Shown here: positions 1-8,616 of the stretch, piece by piece | Position numbering within the stretch: position 1 is the stretch's first letter | Layout: each line of letters starts with the position of its first letter | Assembly: GCF_014635025.1 (NCBI RefSeq) | Contig: NZ_BMCE01000002.1 | Location: forward strand, 1,488,001-1,552,000 | Direction of reading: 5' to 3' | Source: Fictibacillus barbaricus | Lineage (GTDB): Bacteria > Bacillota > Bacilli > Bacillales > Fictibacillaceae | Length of the DNA stretch: 64,000 bases | The notes under the pieces: model-generated | The model's input: the letters and a program-made list of their open reading frames with translations, nothing else | What the model was told of the DNA's origin: nothing | Database searches by the model: none | Made by a program: the position numbers and the translations under genes

Positions 1-16
1 GATTTGCAAGCAGCAT

Positions 17-376
17 ATGTATTACAATGTTCATGTTAAAACAACTGATGGACAGCAAGTTGAAGGCATTATTACAGATATCGATAAGAAGAATGTTTAT
101 ATGATGGTTCCACAGAACATGGTTCAAGCACAAGAAGGCGAACAGGAAAGTCCGCAGGTGACACAGCAGCAGCAGATGAGCCAGCAAGGATATCAGGGTG
201 GCCAGCGGGATCAAAGGCAATATGGGAGAAGGTATTATCGCAGGTTTCAGCGGCAAATCTTCCCGCTTGCGGCACTTGCTGCACTTTCTCTTTACCCTTA
301 CTATTATCCGCCGTATCCGCCATACCAACCCTACCCATATCCGTACTACCCGCCATATCCGTATCCATATTATTAA
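17..376 (+). CDS. Tyr/Pro-rich small hypothetical protein
   Basis: I do not recognise a named family. The first ~35 residues (MYYNVHVKTTDGQQVEGIIT onward) look like a small Sm/SH3-like beta domain: alternating hydrophobic residues, DGQ and DIDKKNVYM turns. A Gln-rich linker (residues ~42-66), an Arg/Tyr stretch and a C-terminal tail made almost only of Tyr and Pro follow. Such aromatic tails occur in surface or spore-associated Bacillus proteins, but that role is inference. The ATG at 17 has no visible ribosome binding site and the frame is open to the left edge, so the true start may lie outside the window. A strong terminator follows directly. Confidence 0.6.
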   Translation: MYYNVHVKTTDGQQVEGIITDIDKKNVYMMVPQNMVQAQEGEQESPQVTQQQQMSQQGYQGGQRDQRQYGRRYYRRFQRQIFPLAALAALSLYPYYYPPYPPYQPYPYPYYPPYPYPYY

Positions 377-382
377 ATTGCA

Positions 383-410
383 CCGCCTGAGGAAATCAGG
401 CGGATTTTTT
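383..410 (+). terminator. Intrinsic terminator after Tyr/Pro-rich gene
   Basis: CCGCCTGA (383-390) pairs with TCAGGCGG (396-403) and is followed by ATTTTTTAT. It lies 6 bases after the stop codon. Confidence 0.85.
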
Positions 411-473
411 ATGATTTCAATTGGTTAAAAACGGGAAGAGACTCTATGTCACACTATTAAAGGAGGTCATACA

Positions 474-1100
474 TTGGCTAATATTTTGATTGTGTATTAT
501 AGTTCCTATGGTCATATTCACGAAATGGCGCTTGCTGCTGCCGAGGGAGTAAAGCAAGTAGACGGTACAGAAGTTAAAGTTGTAAAAGTCCCTGAATTCG
601 AAGTTACGAAAAAATATATGTCTCAGCAAGAAGCTTATGTAAAAGCACAAGAAGCACAGGCAGATATTCCTGAAGTTACGCTTGATGATTTAAAATGGGC
701 AGATGGGATTGTATGGGGTATCCCTACTCGATACGGGATGATGCCTGCTCAGATCAAACAATTATTGGATTCTGCCGGAAGTCTTTGGGCTAATGGCGAT
801 CTTGAAGGAAAAGCCACTGCTGTGATTACAAGTTCGAACACCATTCATGGCGGACAAGAATCAACTGCGATTACTTCATTCGTTCCACTCATGCACTTTG
901 GGATGATCTATGTGGGTCTTCCGTATGGTGAAAATCCTGAACAGATGACAGCAGATGGTATTGGGGGTTCCCCTTATGCTGCATCAACTGTTGCTGGAGC
1001 AGACGGAAGCATACAGCCTCAAGATGTTGAGAAAACTATGGCTACTCGCCTTGGAGCAAGGGTTGCAAAAGTGGCTAAAGCTCTCAAGGGAATCCTTTAA
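474..1100 (+). CDS. wrbA: NAD(P)H:quinone oxidoreductase, WrbA type
   Basis: Flavodoxin-fold FMN enzyme of the WrbA family, which reduces quinones by two electrons and so limits semiquinone formation. The N-terminus ANILIVYYSSYGHI supplies the phosphate-binding loop (residues ~10-14). PTRYGMMPAQIKQLLDSAG and GGQESTAITSF are the family's FMN and active-site loops. The length of 208 aa is typical. The start is TTG at 474, chosen because AGGAGGT (461-467) sits six bases upstream and MANILIVYY is the family's N-terminus. It is monocistronic, with its own terminator. Confidence 0.93.
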   Translation: MANILIVYYSSYGHIHEMALAAAEGVKQVDGTEVKVVKVPEFEVTKKYMSQQEAYVKAQEAQADIPEVTLDDLKWADGIVWGIPTRYGMMPAQIKQLLDSAGSLWANGDLEGKATAVITSSNTIHGGQESTAITSFVPLMHFGMIYVGLPYGENPEQMTADGIGGSPYAASTVAGADGSIQPQDVEKTMATRLGARVAKVAKALKGIL

Positions 1101-1133
1101 ACATTTTCGGACTACCATGATCATAATAAATAA

Positions 1134-1164
1134 AAAAGCCTCTCCAAATCGGAGAGGCTTTTCT
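1134..1164 (+). terminator. Intrinsic terminator after wrbA
   Basis: AAAAGCCTCTCC pairs with GGAGAGGCTTTT around a 5-base loop. Both flanks are A/T-rich, so it may work in both directions. Confidence 0.85.
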
Positions 1165-1319
1165 CTATCCTTTTACATCATACCCTTGGTCTTCGATGGC
1201 TTCACGCATGTCTGAATTTGTTACTTTAGAAGAATCTCTTCTACCTCGATTGTTCCTTGTTCTAAGTATACCAAGACGTTTTTCACACCATCGTTCCCTA
1301 TGGTATGCAAATATTTTGT
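1165..1319 (-). pseudogene. Decayed CopZ-like heavy-metal chaperone (HMA domain) fragment
   Basis: Directly after the stop of the TVP38-family gene, the minus strand encodes GNDGVKNVLVYLEQGTIEVE in one frame. After a one-base slip near 1236 it encodes DSSKVTNSDMREAIEDQGYD then VKG and a stop (TAG at 1165-1167). Joined, the two pieces match the middle and end of an HMA/CopZ domain (GV..V.V.LE.GT..VE.D..KV....M.EAIEDQGYDV). The N-terminal metal-binding CxxC part and a start codon are absent. It is therefore a 5'-truncated, frameshifted relic. Its frame is open back into the end of the upstream gene, suggesting a deletion joined the two. No other source confirms this. Confidence 0.6.
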
Positions 1320-1865
1320 TTATGATCTTCCTTTTTTAAAAGTTATGTATATAACCATTACTGCCAATAGCCCTGCTATTATCTTTCCTTCGGTGTTCCA
1401 TTCCGTCAAGTTATAGACGGAATATGCTTCAAGCAAGAGTGCTGGCAGTTTACCAATCAAACTAGCCGCAATAAATATTCCTGCCGACACAGCCCCGATC
1501 GCACTGGCAAATGTTATGATTCCTGAAGGAACGAATGGAAATAATCGTAATGAAAGTATTAAAATAAAAGCTTCTTTCCCTTTCGTTTCAAGCAGTTTTA
1601 CCACCCGGGGGTACCTTTTAAGCTTCTCCCTAGAGACCCTTTTGAACCCTCTTCGATACATAGCAAATGAAACCATGGCTCCAGCTGCCTCTCCAATAAA
1701 AGAAATAAGCGTTCCGTTCCAAAAACCAAAGAAAATGATGTTTGCTCCTGTTAAAAAAACAGAAGGAACTAGACCTAGGACAGCAATAAAGATATTGAGT
1801 ACTATTGAAATCAAAATAGCCCATTCTCTATACTCTCTAAAAAAATGTAAAACTGTTTCTGACAT
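1320..1865 (-). CDS. TVP38/TMEM64 (DedA-like) family membrane protein
   Basis: Integral membrane protein of the SNARE-associated/TVP38 family. Several hydrophobic helices surround the family segment FGFWNGTLISFIGEAAGAMVS and a basic loop, with LRLFPFVPSGIITFASAIGA later. Family members are linked to lipid scrambling or membrane homeostasis; the substrate is unknown here. I place the start at ATG 1865 (MSETVLHFF) because GGAGGG lies ~10 bases upstream. A longer frame opens at 1925 but has a poorer ribosome binding site. It lies downstream of, and in line with, the metal ATPase gene. Confidence 0.8.
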   Translation of the reverse strand: MSETVLHFFREYREWAILISIVLNIFIAVLGLVPSVFLTGANIIFFGFWNGTLISFIGEAAGAMVSFAMYRRGFKRVSREKLKRYPRVVKLLETKGKEAFILILSLRLFPFVPSGIITFASAIGAVSAGIFIAASLIGKLPALLLEAYSVYNLTEWNTEGKIIAGLLAVMVIYITFKKGRS

Positions 1866-1951
1866 GGAACATAATCCCTCCTCTAACAGGCATACCCCAA
1901 TCCCTTTCATCCAACTAAAAGCCATGCACCCTGCATGACTTTTAAAGGATA

Positions 1952-4006
1952 TTATTTTCGATTATGAAGTAAAACCGTTAAGCTGATTAGTGTGACAAGA
2001 ATGGTTGCACCCATGTCAGAAAGAATCGCAATCCACAATGTTAGCCATCCTGGAATTGTTAGAAGCAAAGCTAAAACCTTTAGACCAAGTGATAATCCGA
2101 TATTCCACTTAATGATTCGATTAACTTTCCGGGACACATGTACGGCGTCTGGCAGTTTACCTAAATGATCTTGCATAAGCACAATATCTGCAGTCTCGAT
2201 CGCACTGTCCGTTCCTTTTCCCATAGCGATTCCTAAATCAGCAGTAGCGAGTGCAGGGGCATCATTAATCCCGTCACCGATCATGGCAACTTTACCTTTA
2301 GTTTTAAGGTTCTTTATCTTTTCTACTTTTTCTTCTGGTAGAAGTCCTCCAAAGAAAGCGGAAACTCCTGTTCTTTGTGCTACTTTTTCAGCGACTACAG
2401 GATGATCTCCTGTCAGCATAACCGTTTCTTTCACACCATTCTGTTGAAGGTCTCGGATAATGTCTGCACTTTCTTTCCTGATTTCATCAGCGATCGCAAA
2501 CACACCTAAAACTTCAGTCTCACTAGCAACGAGAACTATTGTATTTCCGTCTTCTTTATATTGGTGAATCACCTTTATTACTTCTTCATCTGGCTTTGCA
2601 TCACCAATTATTTTTTCATTGCCAAGTCTGTATGTTACTCCATCTACAATAGCCGTAATCCCCTGACCAGATACGGTTTTGATTTCATCGGGTTCTATAT
2701 CTTCTATTCCAAGTTCTCGACATCTGGCTATAACCGCTTTTGCCAATGGATGAGATGATGATTTTTCAATCGCGTACGCTACTTTATAGAAATCAGGGTG
2801 AAACGCTTCATCTGCCACAACATGTGGCTCCCCTAATGTGAGCGTACCCGTTTTGTCAAAAGCGATCACATCTATTTTTCCAAGCTGTTCGAGATATGCA
2901 CCGCCTTTTATCAGGATACCGTTTCTTGCATTCACCGTGATCCCAGATAATATAGCGATTGGTGAAGAAAGTATGAGTGCACATGGACAGCCCACGATCA
3001 GAACAGCAAGGCCTTGGTAAAACCACTCTCCCCACTCCCCGTTAAATAAAAGCGGAGGTACGAGCATAACCAGTGCAGAGATAATCATAATTATTGGCGT
3101 ATAGTAGTTAGCAAAGCGGTTAATAAAAAGCTCAGTAGGTGTTTTCGATTCTTGTGCTTCCTGTACAAGAGCCAAAATTTTTGAGAGTGCTGATTGATTA
3201 TACATTTTCGTAACTTTTACGTGAAGAACACCTTCGTTGTTTATACTTCCGCCAAAGACCGGTTCCCCGTTCTCTTTTTCTATAGGCAGGGACTCACCTG
3301 TAATAGCCGCTTCGTTCACTGAGCTTTTTCCATAGACAACCATTCCGTCAGACGGGATCTTTTGCCCTGTTTTCACAAGTACGATATCATCTACTTTTAA
3401 TTTCTCAATGGAAACGGTCTCTGTTTGGCCATCCTTCAGCAGCAATGCTTCCTTTGGGGCTGCTTCTAATAGGGTTTCCATCGAACGCCTTGCTTTTTCC
3501 ATCCCGTAGGATTCAAGCAGTTCATTGATTCCAAATAAAATGGCAACTAGCCCTGCTTCTTTCCATTCCCCAATGGCAACCGCACCTATTAATGCAACTG
3601 TCATCAGGGTGTTAATATCAAATTTAAACTTCGTTAGATTTCTAAGTCCTTTGATAAACGTCGGATAGCCAGACGTGATCGTCGCAATTGCATAAAGCAA
3701 GATTGGGATATACGGCTGGTTTAAGGTCCACTCTGCACTCAATGCTGCAAGAAAGGAAGCAACAGAGACATATAAACCAATCATCAGCCAGTTAGGTCCC
3801 TTTGGTTTTCCATCTGATTCGAAGCGGACATTTTCAGCAGAGAGAACAGAACGGACTGCATCTATATCCATCTTTTCATCTAATATGATCTTACTGGAGT
3901 TGAATTGGACTTTTGCTTCTCCACCTCCAGGAAGCTGCTGGATTTGTTCTTGTAGTTTCAATGCACAATGACCGCATGATAACCCTGTAATCTTATGTTC
4001 TTTCAT
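1952..4006 (-). CDS. cadA: Cd/Zn/Co-exporting P1B-type ATPase
   Basis: Heavy-metal P-type ATPase that exports divalent soft metals at the cost of ATP. In order: an N-terminal HMA domain with CGHC (Cys11, Cys14), paired membrane helices, the A-domain TGES loop, the membrane CPC motif in VGCPCALILSSP (~339), the phosphorylated Asp in DKTGTLT (~385), the SSSHPLAKAV nucleotide loop and GDGINDAPA (~577). CPC plus its regulator type suggests Zn/Cd/Co rather than Cu. The start at 4006 is set by AGGAGG just upstream; the frame extends to 4039 without a better site. It lies 16 bases after the CzrA-like regulator gene and forms an operon with it. At 684 aa it is slightly short for CadA but complete. 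Confidence 0.93.
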   Translation of the reverse strand: MKEHKITGLSCGHCALKLQEQIQQLPGGGEAKVQFNSSKIILDEKMDIDAVRSVLSAENVRFESDGKPKGPNWLMIGLYVSVASFLAALSAEWTLNQPYIPILLYAIATITSGYPTFIKGLRNLTKFKFDINTLMTVALIGAVAIGEWKEAGLVAILFGINELLESYGMEKARRSMETLLEAAPKEALLLKDGQTETVSIEKLKVDDIVLVKTGQKIPSDGMVVYGKSSVNEAAITGESLPIEKENGEPVFGGSINNEGVLHVKVTKMYNQSALSKILALVQEAQESKTPTELFINRFANYYTPIIMIISALVMLVPPLLFNGEWGEWFYQGLAVLIVGCPCALILSSPIAILSGITVNARNGILIKGGAYLEQLGKIDVIAFDKTGTLTLGEPHVVADEAFHPDFYKVAYAIEKSSSHPLAKAVIARCRELGIEDIEPDEIKTVSGQGITAIVDGVTYRLGNEKIIGDAKPDEEVIKVIHQYKEDGNTIVLVASETEVLGVFAIADEIRKESADIIRDLQQNGVKETVMLTGDHPVVAEKVAQRTGVSAFFGGLLPEEKVEKIKNLKTKGKVAMIGDGINDAPALATADLGIAMGKGTDSAIETADIVLMQDHLGKLPDAVHVSRKVNRIIKWNIGLSLGLKVLALLLTIPGWLTLWIAILSDMGATILVTLISLTVLLHNRK

Positions 4007-4022
4007 GGTTGTCCTCCTCTCA

Positions 4023-4337
4023 TTAGTCGTGTCTCGCATGATGGATCGATTGATGCAAGAGTGTCATAACGTGTTCGTCGTCTATAGAATAATAAAGTGT
4101 TGTGCCTGCACGTCTAAATTTTACCAGCCTTAAATTTTTTAAAAAGCGCAATTGATGAGATACGGTGGACTGCATGAGTGAAAGCTCTTCTGCAATTTCA
4201 GAAACACTGCATTCCTTTTCTCCTAACAAATGAAGGATTCGAATACGTGTAGGATCAGAAAGTGCTTTAAACGTTTGCGATACAATAAATAGTGTTTCCT
4301 CATCAAGTTGTTCATATTTCGTATTGTGATCTGACAT
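4023..4337 (-). CDS. czrA: ArsR/SmtB-family metal sensor, CzrA-like repressor
   Basis: Winged-helix repressor of 104 aa. The HTH is [20 protein letters not shown] and the wing is [15 protein letters not shown]. The C-terminal helix shows D-E-H, ten residues, H, two residues, H. This is the alpha-5 metal site pattern of CzrA/SmtB-type Zn/Co sensors. The paired alpha-3 cysteines of CadC are absent (only one Cys in ECSVSEI), so a Zn/Co-type response is inferred. It heads an operon with the P1B ATPase, and an inverted repeat upstream suits autoregulation. Confidence 0.9.
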   Translation of the reverse strand: MSDHNTKYEQLDEETLFIVSQTFKALSDPTRIRILHLLGEKECSVSEIAEELSLMQSTVSHQLRFLKNLRLVKFRRAGTTLYYSIDDEHVMTLLHQSIHHARHD

Positions 4338-4374
4338 GTGCAGCCGCCCCTTCCAAAAATGACTCTTAAATTAC

Positions 4375-4396
4375 TATATGAACACATACTCATATA
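4375..4396. promoter_or_regulatory. Candidate operator of the CzrA-like repressor
   Basis: TATATGA (4375-4381), eight bases, then TCATATA (4390-4396): an inverted repeat resembling SmtB/ArsR-family operators (ATATGA...TCATAT). It is centred ~50 bases upstream of the czrA-like start. Confidence 0.65.
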
Positions 4397-4436
4397 TGTT
4401 ACTTAAAGTGTAATAGAAATCGTAAAATAGTGCAAA

Positions 4437-4468
4437 ACAAAAAGAAGCTAAACGTACTCAGCTTCTTT
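4437..4468 (-). terminator. Intrinsic terminator after DUF418 gene
   Basis: AAAGAAGCT pairs with AGCTTCTTT around a ten-base loop. On the minus strand it is followed by TTGTTTTGC, just past the gene's stop codon. Confidence 0.75.
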
Positions 4469-5678
4469 AAACACTGCCTTTATCTATTCTCTTCAATCTT
4501 TGTTTCTTTCCATATGTTAATGTCCGCCATACCCACTCTAGCGGTCCATAATAATATCTTTGGAGCCACCATTTTGAGAACAGCACTTGCAAACAAAATA
4601 TAGATGCTGCAAAGATCACACCTGCTAAAGGGCCAAACTCTCCATAAAAACCAAGTCCATAACTATAAAAGATAGTAGTTGCTATGATGGATTGTGTTAA
4701 ATAATTTGTAAATGCCATTCGGCCTGTGTATTGAAATAAGTTAAACAGATACTTACTTCTTCCGCTGCGGTAAAGAAGAACAATACTGCATATATAAAAG
4801 ATGCTCATCATTGCTCCGCCAAACTCATATCCCCATGACATTGCTGTATCATAACGCCAATCCTCTCCTTTAGAAGGAAAGAAAATGACAGGAAGAAGTT
4901 TGCTTCCAGGTCCTAGTACGAGTGTGAGAAACCAAATTCTCCATAAAACTTTATTTGTGAATGTTCTTTTTTTTGCTGCGTATGCGCCAAACAAAAACAT
5001 TGGCAAGAGGCCAGCTATAAGAAATAGGAAATAACGGTTTAAATCCGTCCATTCTTTAATCCTCTCTTGTATGATCTCACTGAACGAACCTTCACTATAA
5101 ATTTGTATGGAACGCGAAATCTCATGCTCATGATAATCATTCTGAGCGCTTTGAAAGGTTAAAGCTGATCCACTCGTCCAAAAATCGTAAGTTAAAATAG
5201 TCATAAACAAACTGTAAGCAGTAATCAAGATAAGTCCCGTAATGAGCAGAGCATTTCTAGGCAATCGATAGAATAACAACATGAGCAGCCCTGCCAGAGC
5301 ATACGTGATCAAAATGTCTCCGTACCAAAAGAGAAGCACATGCAGAATCCCAAAGATCAACAGGACGAACTGTCTTCTAAGAAAGACAGGTGCAAAACTA
5401 CGGTCATGATCTGCTGCTCTTTGAGCCATTAAAACGATACCAAAACCAAATAAAAACGAAAACATCGTGATGAAGTTTCCTTGAACGAAAAACTCCAATA
5501 AAACATTTGTCCAAACATTGTAGGGCTGGTCAAAATACTCATAGCTTAATGCACGTATCGGTGAATCAGGCCCTGAAAAAGACTTCATATTGACAAGCAA
5601 GATACCTAAAACAGCTATTCCACGCATGATATCCAATGTCTCGATCCGCTGGTTATCTCTTACTGGTGTCCACTTCAT
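4467..5678 (-). CDS. DUF418 (YeiB-like) multipass membrane protein
   Basis: The N-terminus RIETLDIMRGIAVLGILLVN and a C-terminal block with YTGRMAFTNYLTQSIIAT and PLEWVWRTLTYGK are hallmarks of the DUF418/YeiB family. About ten hydrophobic helices lie between. The family is related to acyltransferase-3 membrane proteins; its chemistry is not established. I chose ATG 5678 (MKWTPV) because AGTGGGG precedes it; a GTG at 5690 is possible but has no ribosome binding site. The gene is divergent from the SGNH hydrolase and monocistronic. Confidence 0.85.
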   Translation of the reverse strand: MKWTPVRDNQRIETLDIMRGIAVLGILLVNMKSFSGPDSPIRALSYEYFDQPYNVWTNVLLEFFVQGNFITMFSFLFGFGIVLMAQRAADHDRSFAPVFLRRQFVLLIFGILHVLLFWYGDILITYALAGLLMLLFYRLPRNALLITGLILITAYSLFMTILTYDFWTSGSALTFQSAQNDYHEHEISRSIQIYSEGSFSEIIQERIKEWTDLNRYFLFLIAGLLPMFLFGAYAAKKRTFTNKVLWRIWFLTLVLGPGSKLLPVIFFPSKGEDWRYDTAMSWGYEFGGAMMSIFYICSIVLLYRSGRSKYLFNLFQYTGRMAFTNYLTQSIIATTIFYSYGLGFYGEFGPLAGVIFAASIFCLQVLFSKWWLQRYYYGPLEWVWRTLTYGKKQRLKRIDKGSV

Positions 5679-5794
5679 AATTTGCCCCACTCAAATTTTT
5701 TTCGCATGATTCCACTCCTTTGGTTTATTTTACCGCAAATAGGCAAAAAAGTTAGAATATGAATCAATATTTGCTATCCTATTAAGAACAGATC

Positions 5795-6625
5795 ATGCAT
5801 TTGGGAAGGATGAAAGCGGCTTTGAAAAAATATACGTTAACGGCCGTATCGATTGTCTCTATAGCGGCCAGTCTTTTATGGCTTTTTGGTCTCGGTTGGA
5901 CGTTACAGGATCAGTTTACTGCCAATGAAAAAGTTGAAAAGCCAAGAGAAAAAACAGAATCTGCCTCGACAGAAAAACAAGATGATAAACTAACCATCGT
6001 TGCATTGGGAGACTCATTAACTCGCGGAACAGGTGATGCTGACGGGAAGGGATATACCGGTTATTTAACAGATCGTTTGAAAGAGAAAACAGAGCAGGAA
6101 ATCAACCTTCTTAATTCAGCTGTAAAAGGTGAAACATCTCGCGGCTTATTGAAGCAGCTTCAGCAAAGGGAGATACAGCGTCAAGCGAAACAAGCGGATG
6201 TAATCGTTATGACGATCGGCGGAAATGATTTGTTTCAGCAAGGTGCTGCGCTGGAGTCGTTAGACATGAATACGATCAACAGCAAGAGACAGCTTTATTT
6301 AAGCAATGTCAAAAAGATCTATACACAACTGAGAGATCTTAATAAAGACGCCGCTATCTATCATGTAGGACTGTACAACCCTTTTAGCAATCTTCCGGAC
6401 GCTAAAACTACTTCATCCATCGTAAGAGACTGGAACTTTCAATCTGCAGAAACGGCAGCTGAATATGAAGACATCGTGTATGTGCCTACTTTTGACCTTT
6501 TTCAGCTTCAAGTTGAAAGCTACTTATACACAGACCAATTCCACCCTAACACAGAAGGTTATAAGCTGATCGCTGAACGTGTTGCCTCACTGATCAACTT
6601 TGAACAGGAGGAAGATGAATCATGA
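5795..6625 (+). CDS. Membrane-anchored SGNH/GDSL hydrolase
   Basis: Lipase/esterase of the SGNH superfamily. An N-terminal hydrophobic segment (residues ~12-33) acts as signal or anchor, followed by a charged linker. Block I is ALGDSLTRG with the nucleophile Ser, block III is GGNDLF, and the catalytic Asp and His are in TDQFHPNTEGY. The substrate is unknown; an extracytoplasmic lipid or acyl-ester role is inferred. The stop overlaps the next start by four bases (ATGA), so it is translationally coupled to the ABC exporter. The start at 5795 is the longest reasonable one. The ATG at 5810 has GGAAGG right against it and is less likely. Confidence 0.85.
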   Translation: MHLGRMKAALKKYTLTAVSIVSIAASLLWLFGLGWTLQDQFTANEKVEKPREKTESASTEKQDDKLTIVALGDSLTRGTGDADGKGYTGYLTDRLKEKTEQEINLLNSAVKGETSRGLLKQLQQREIQRQAKQADVIVMTIGGNDLFQQGAALESLDMNTINSKRQLYLSNVKKIYTQLRDLNKDAAIYHVGLYNPFSNLPDAKTTSSIVRDWNFQSAETAAEYEDIVYVPTFDLFQLQVESYLYTDQFHPNTEGYKLIAERVASLINFEQEEDES

Positions 6626-7536
6626 GCCAGAGCCCAGCATTAGAAGTAGAAAATCTGACTAAAAGAATTAAGGGAAAACAGATCATTAAAGGCGTTTCTT
6701 TTACCCTTTTTCCCGGAGAAGTATTCGGCTTTCTCGGGCCGAACGGAGCAGGTAAAACGACAACGATCCGAATGATTGTCGGCTTGATCTCACCCACCTC
6801 AGGAACGATTAAGATAGGCGGCAGGAATGTTCGTACTGACTTCACGGAGGCTATGAGACATCTTGGCTGTATCGTTGAAAATCCTGAACTGTATCCGTTT
6901 TTAACTGGATGGGAAAACCTTGAACACTTTGCAAAGATGGATCCTTCTATTCCTAAGAGCAGATTACAAGAAGTCATTACACTCGTTGGTTTATCCAATC
7001 GTATTCACGATAGAGTCAGTACTTATTCACTAGGAATGAGACAGCGGCTAGGGATCGCCCAGGCTCTTTTAGGAAGACCGAAAGTACTCATACTTGACGA
7101 GCCTACAAACGGACTTGATCCTGCTGGTATTCGTGAGATGCGTGAGTTCATCCGTCAGTTGGCAAGAGAAGAAAACCTGAGTGTACTTGTGTCGTCTCAT
7201 TTATTGAGTGAAATACAGCTGATGTGTGACAGGGTTGCGATCATCTCTAAAGGTTCTGTTATTCGAACAGACTCTGTACAAAATCTCCTTGCCGAACAAG
7301 AACGAGTGATCTGGAAAGCAGAGCCGCTTCCACTCGCAAAACAGCTTCTTTCCGAAGAAACAGAAGTTACAGAAGGAGCTGACGGTACTTTGATCACTTT
7401 ATACAATGAACCGCTCTTACCTGACTGGAATGAGAAACTTGTAAAAGGTGGAGTCAAAGTTAAAGAGATGAGAACTCAGCTTCCTTCTTTAGAAGATCTG
7501 TTCTTAGAAGTAACAGGAGGCGAAAGTATTGATTAA
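6622..7536 (+). CDS. ABC-2 type exporter, ATP-binding subunit
   Basis: Cytoplasmic ATPase of 304 aa: Walker A GPNGAGKTT, signature SLGMRQRLGIAQAL, Walker B VLILDEPTNGLDP and H-loop SSHLL. The C-terminal extension (LPSLEDLFLEVT) is typical of the BcrA/YxlF-like drug-resistance or lantibiotic-immunity ATPases. AGGAGG lies just upstream of the ATG. It is coupled to the SGNH hydrolase before it and overlaps the permease gene after it by eight bases. The exported substrate cannot be read from the sequence. Confidence 0.93.
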   Translation: MSQSPALEVENLTKRIKGKQIIKGVSFTLFPGEVFGFLGPNGAGKTTTIRMIVGLISPTSGTIKIGGRNVRTDFTEAMRHLGCIVENPELYPFLTGWENLEHFAKMDPSIPKSRLQEVITLVGLSNRIHDRVSTYSLGMRQRLGIAQALLGRPKVLILDEPTNGLDPAGIREMREFIRQLAREENLSVLVSSHLLSEIQLMCDRVAIISKGSVIRTDSVQNLLAEQERVIWKAEPLPLAKQLLSEETEVTEGADGTLITLYNEPLLPDWNEKLVKGGVKVKEMRTQLPSLEDLFLEVTGGESID

Positions 7537-8509
7537 TCTTGTTCGGAATGAAATGTTAAAGCTCCTTAGGAAAAAACGGCTGTATGTAATCGTTTTAATC
7601 ATCGCCTTTCTCGTCCCTCTTTTTACATACGCACAGTTTAAAGAGATCCAGGATCAGCGTGAGAAATTAGGCAACCAAGATTGGCGGACCGTTCTCCAGC
7701 AAGAGATCACTGACACACAAAACAGGTTAAGCTCCAGCCGCATCCAAGATGAATGGAGAAAATATTTAAAGATCAGACTTTCTCAGCAGCAGTATTATTT
7801 GGAGAATGATATTGATCCACGGGCGCCTGGAGCACCTACTTTTATGCGTATTTTCGTAGAAAACTCGATCGACCTTCTTCTTCCTTTACTCGTTATGGTC
7901 ATAGTTGCAGATCTCGTATCATCTGAAGCTAGCGGCGGGACGATCAAACTATTGCTTACCCGTCCAGTAAAAAGGTGGCGGATTCTCCTAAGCAAGTACT
8001 TAGCGATGCTGCTCTCTGTATCGTTTATCGTCTTATCAGTCGCGGTTCTTTCATACGGGATATCTGGAGTGGTCTTTGGCTATGGCGGTTGGAACATGCC
8101 GTTATTAACGGGCTTTTCGGTTTCAGGGGATGAGCTTATAACAGATAATGTTCACATTGTTCCGCAGTGGCAATATATACTGATGGAATTTGGACTCGTT
8201 TGGTATGTTTGTGTGATCGTAGGCACACTCACTTTCATGCTCTCTGTACTCTTGCGAAGTACGGCAGCTGTTATGGGGATCATGCTTGCTTCACTTATCG
8301 CAGGAGCAATTCTAGCAAACATGGTTTCTTCTTGGGAAAGTGCAAAATACTTTTTCATGGTAAACTTGAACCTCACGAACTATGTAAGTGGTATGGCAAC
8401 ACCTATCGAAGGGATGTCTTTAGGCTTCTCGATGAGTGTTCTGGCCGTGTGGGGAATTGCAGGATTCATTATCGCTTTCGTTACGTTCTCTAAAAGGGAT
8501 ATCTATTAA
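7529..8509 (+). CDS. ABC-2 type exporter, permease subunit
   Basis: 326 aa with one N-terminal helix, a ~100-residue extracytoplasmic region, then five helices. The segment SSEASGGTIKLLLTRPVKRW is the usual ABC-2 signature before the membrane block. It starts with TTG at 7529, fixed by AGGAGG at 7515-7520 and overlapping the ATPase gene. It partners that ATPase. A strong terminator closes the three-gene operon. Confidence 0.9.
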   Translation: MINLVRNEMLKLLRKKRLYVIVLIIAFLVPLFTYAQFKEIQDQREKLGNQDWRTVLQQEITDTQNRLSSSRIQDEWRKYLKIRLSQQQYYLENDIDPRAPGAPTFMRIFVENSIDLLLPLLVMVIVADLVSSEASGGTIKLLLTRPVKRWRILLSKYLAMLLSVSFIVLSVAVLSYGISGVVFGYGGWNMPLLTGFSVSGDELITDNVHIVPQWQYILMEFGLVWYVCVIVGTLTFMLSVLLRSTAAVMGIMLASLIAGAILANMVSSWESAKYFFMVNLNLTNYVSGMATPIEGMSLGFSMSVLAVWGIAGFIIAFVTFSKRDIY

Positions 8510-8524
8510 ATATAGGAAAAAGGA

Positions 8525-8556
8525 AAAGGAAACCGGGGCTGCCGGTTTCCTTTTTG
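8525..8556 (+). terminator. Intrinsic terminator of the SGNH-ABC operon
   Basis: AAGGAAACCGG pairs with CCGGTTTCCTT, followed by TTT. It starts ~16 bases after the permease stop. Confidence 0.88.
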
Positions 8557-8616
8557 CTGTAATCTGTCCACTTCTTTGAATAATTTAGCCACTCGACAAA
8601 ATGACCTGTTCATTCA

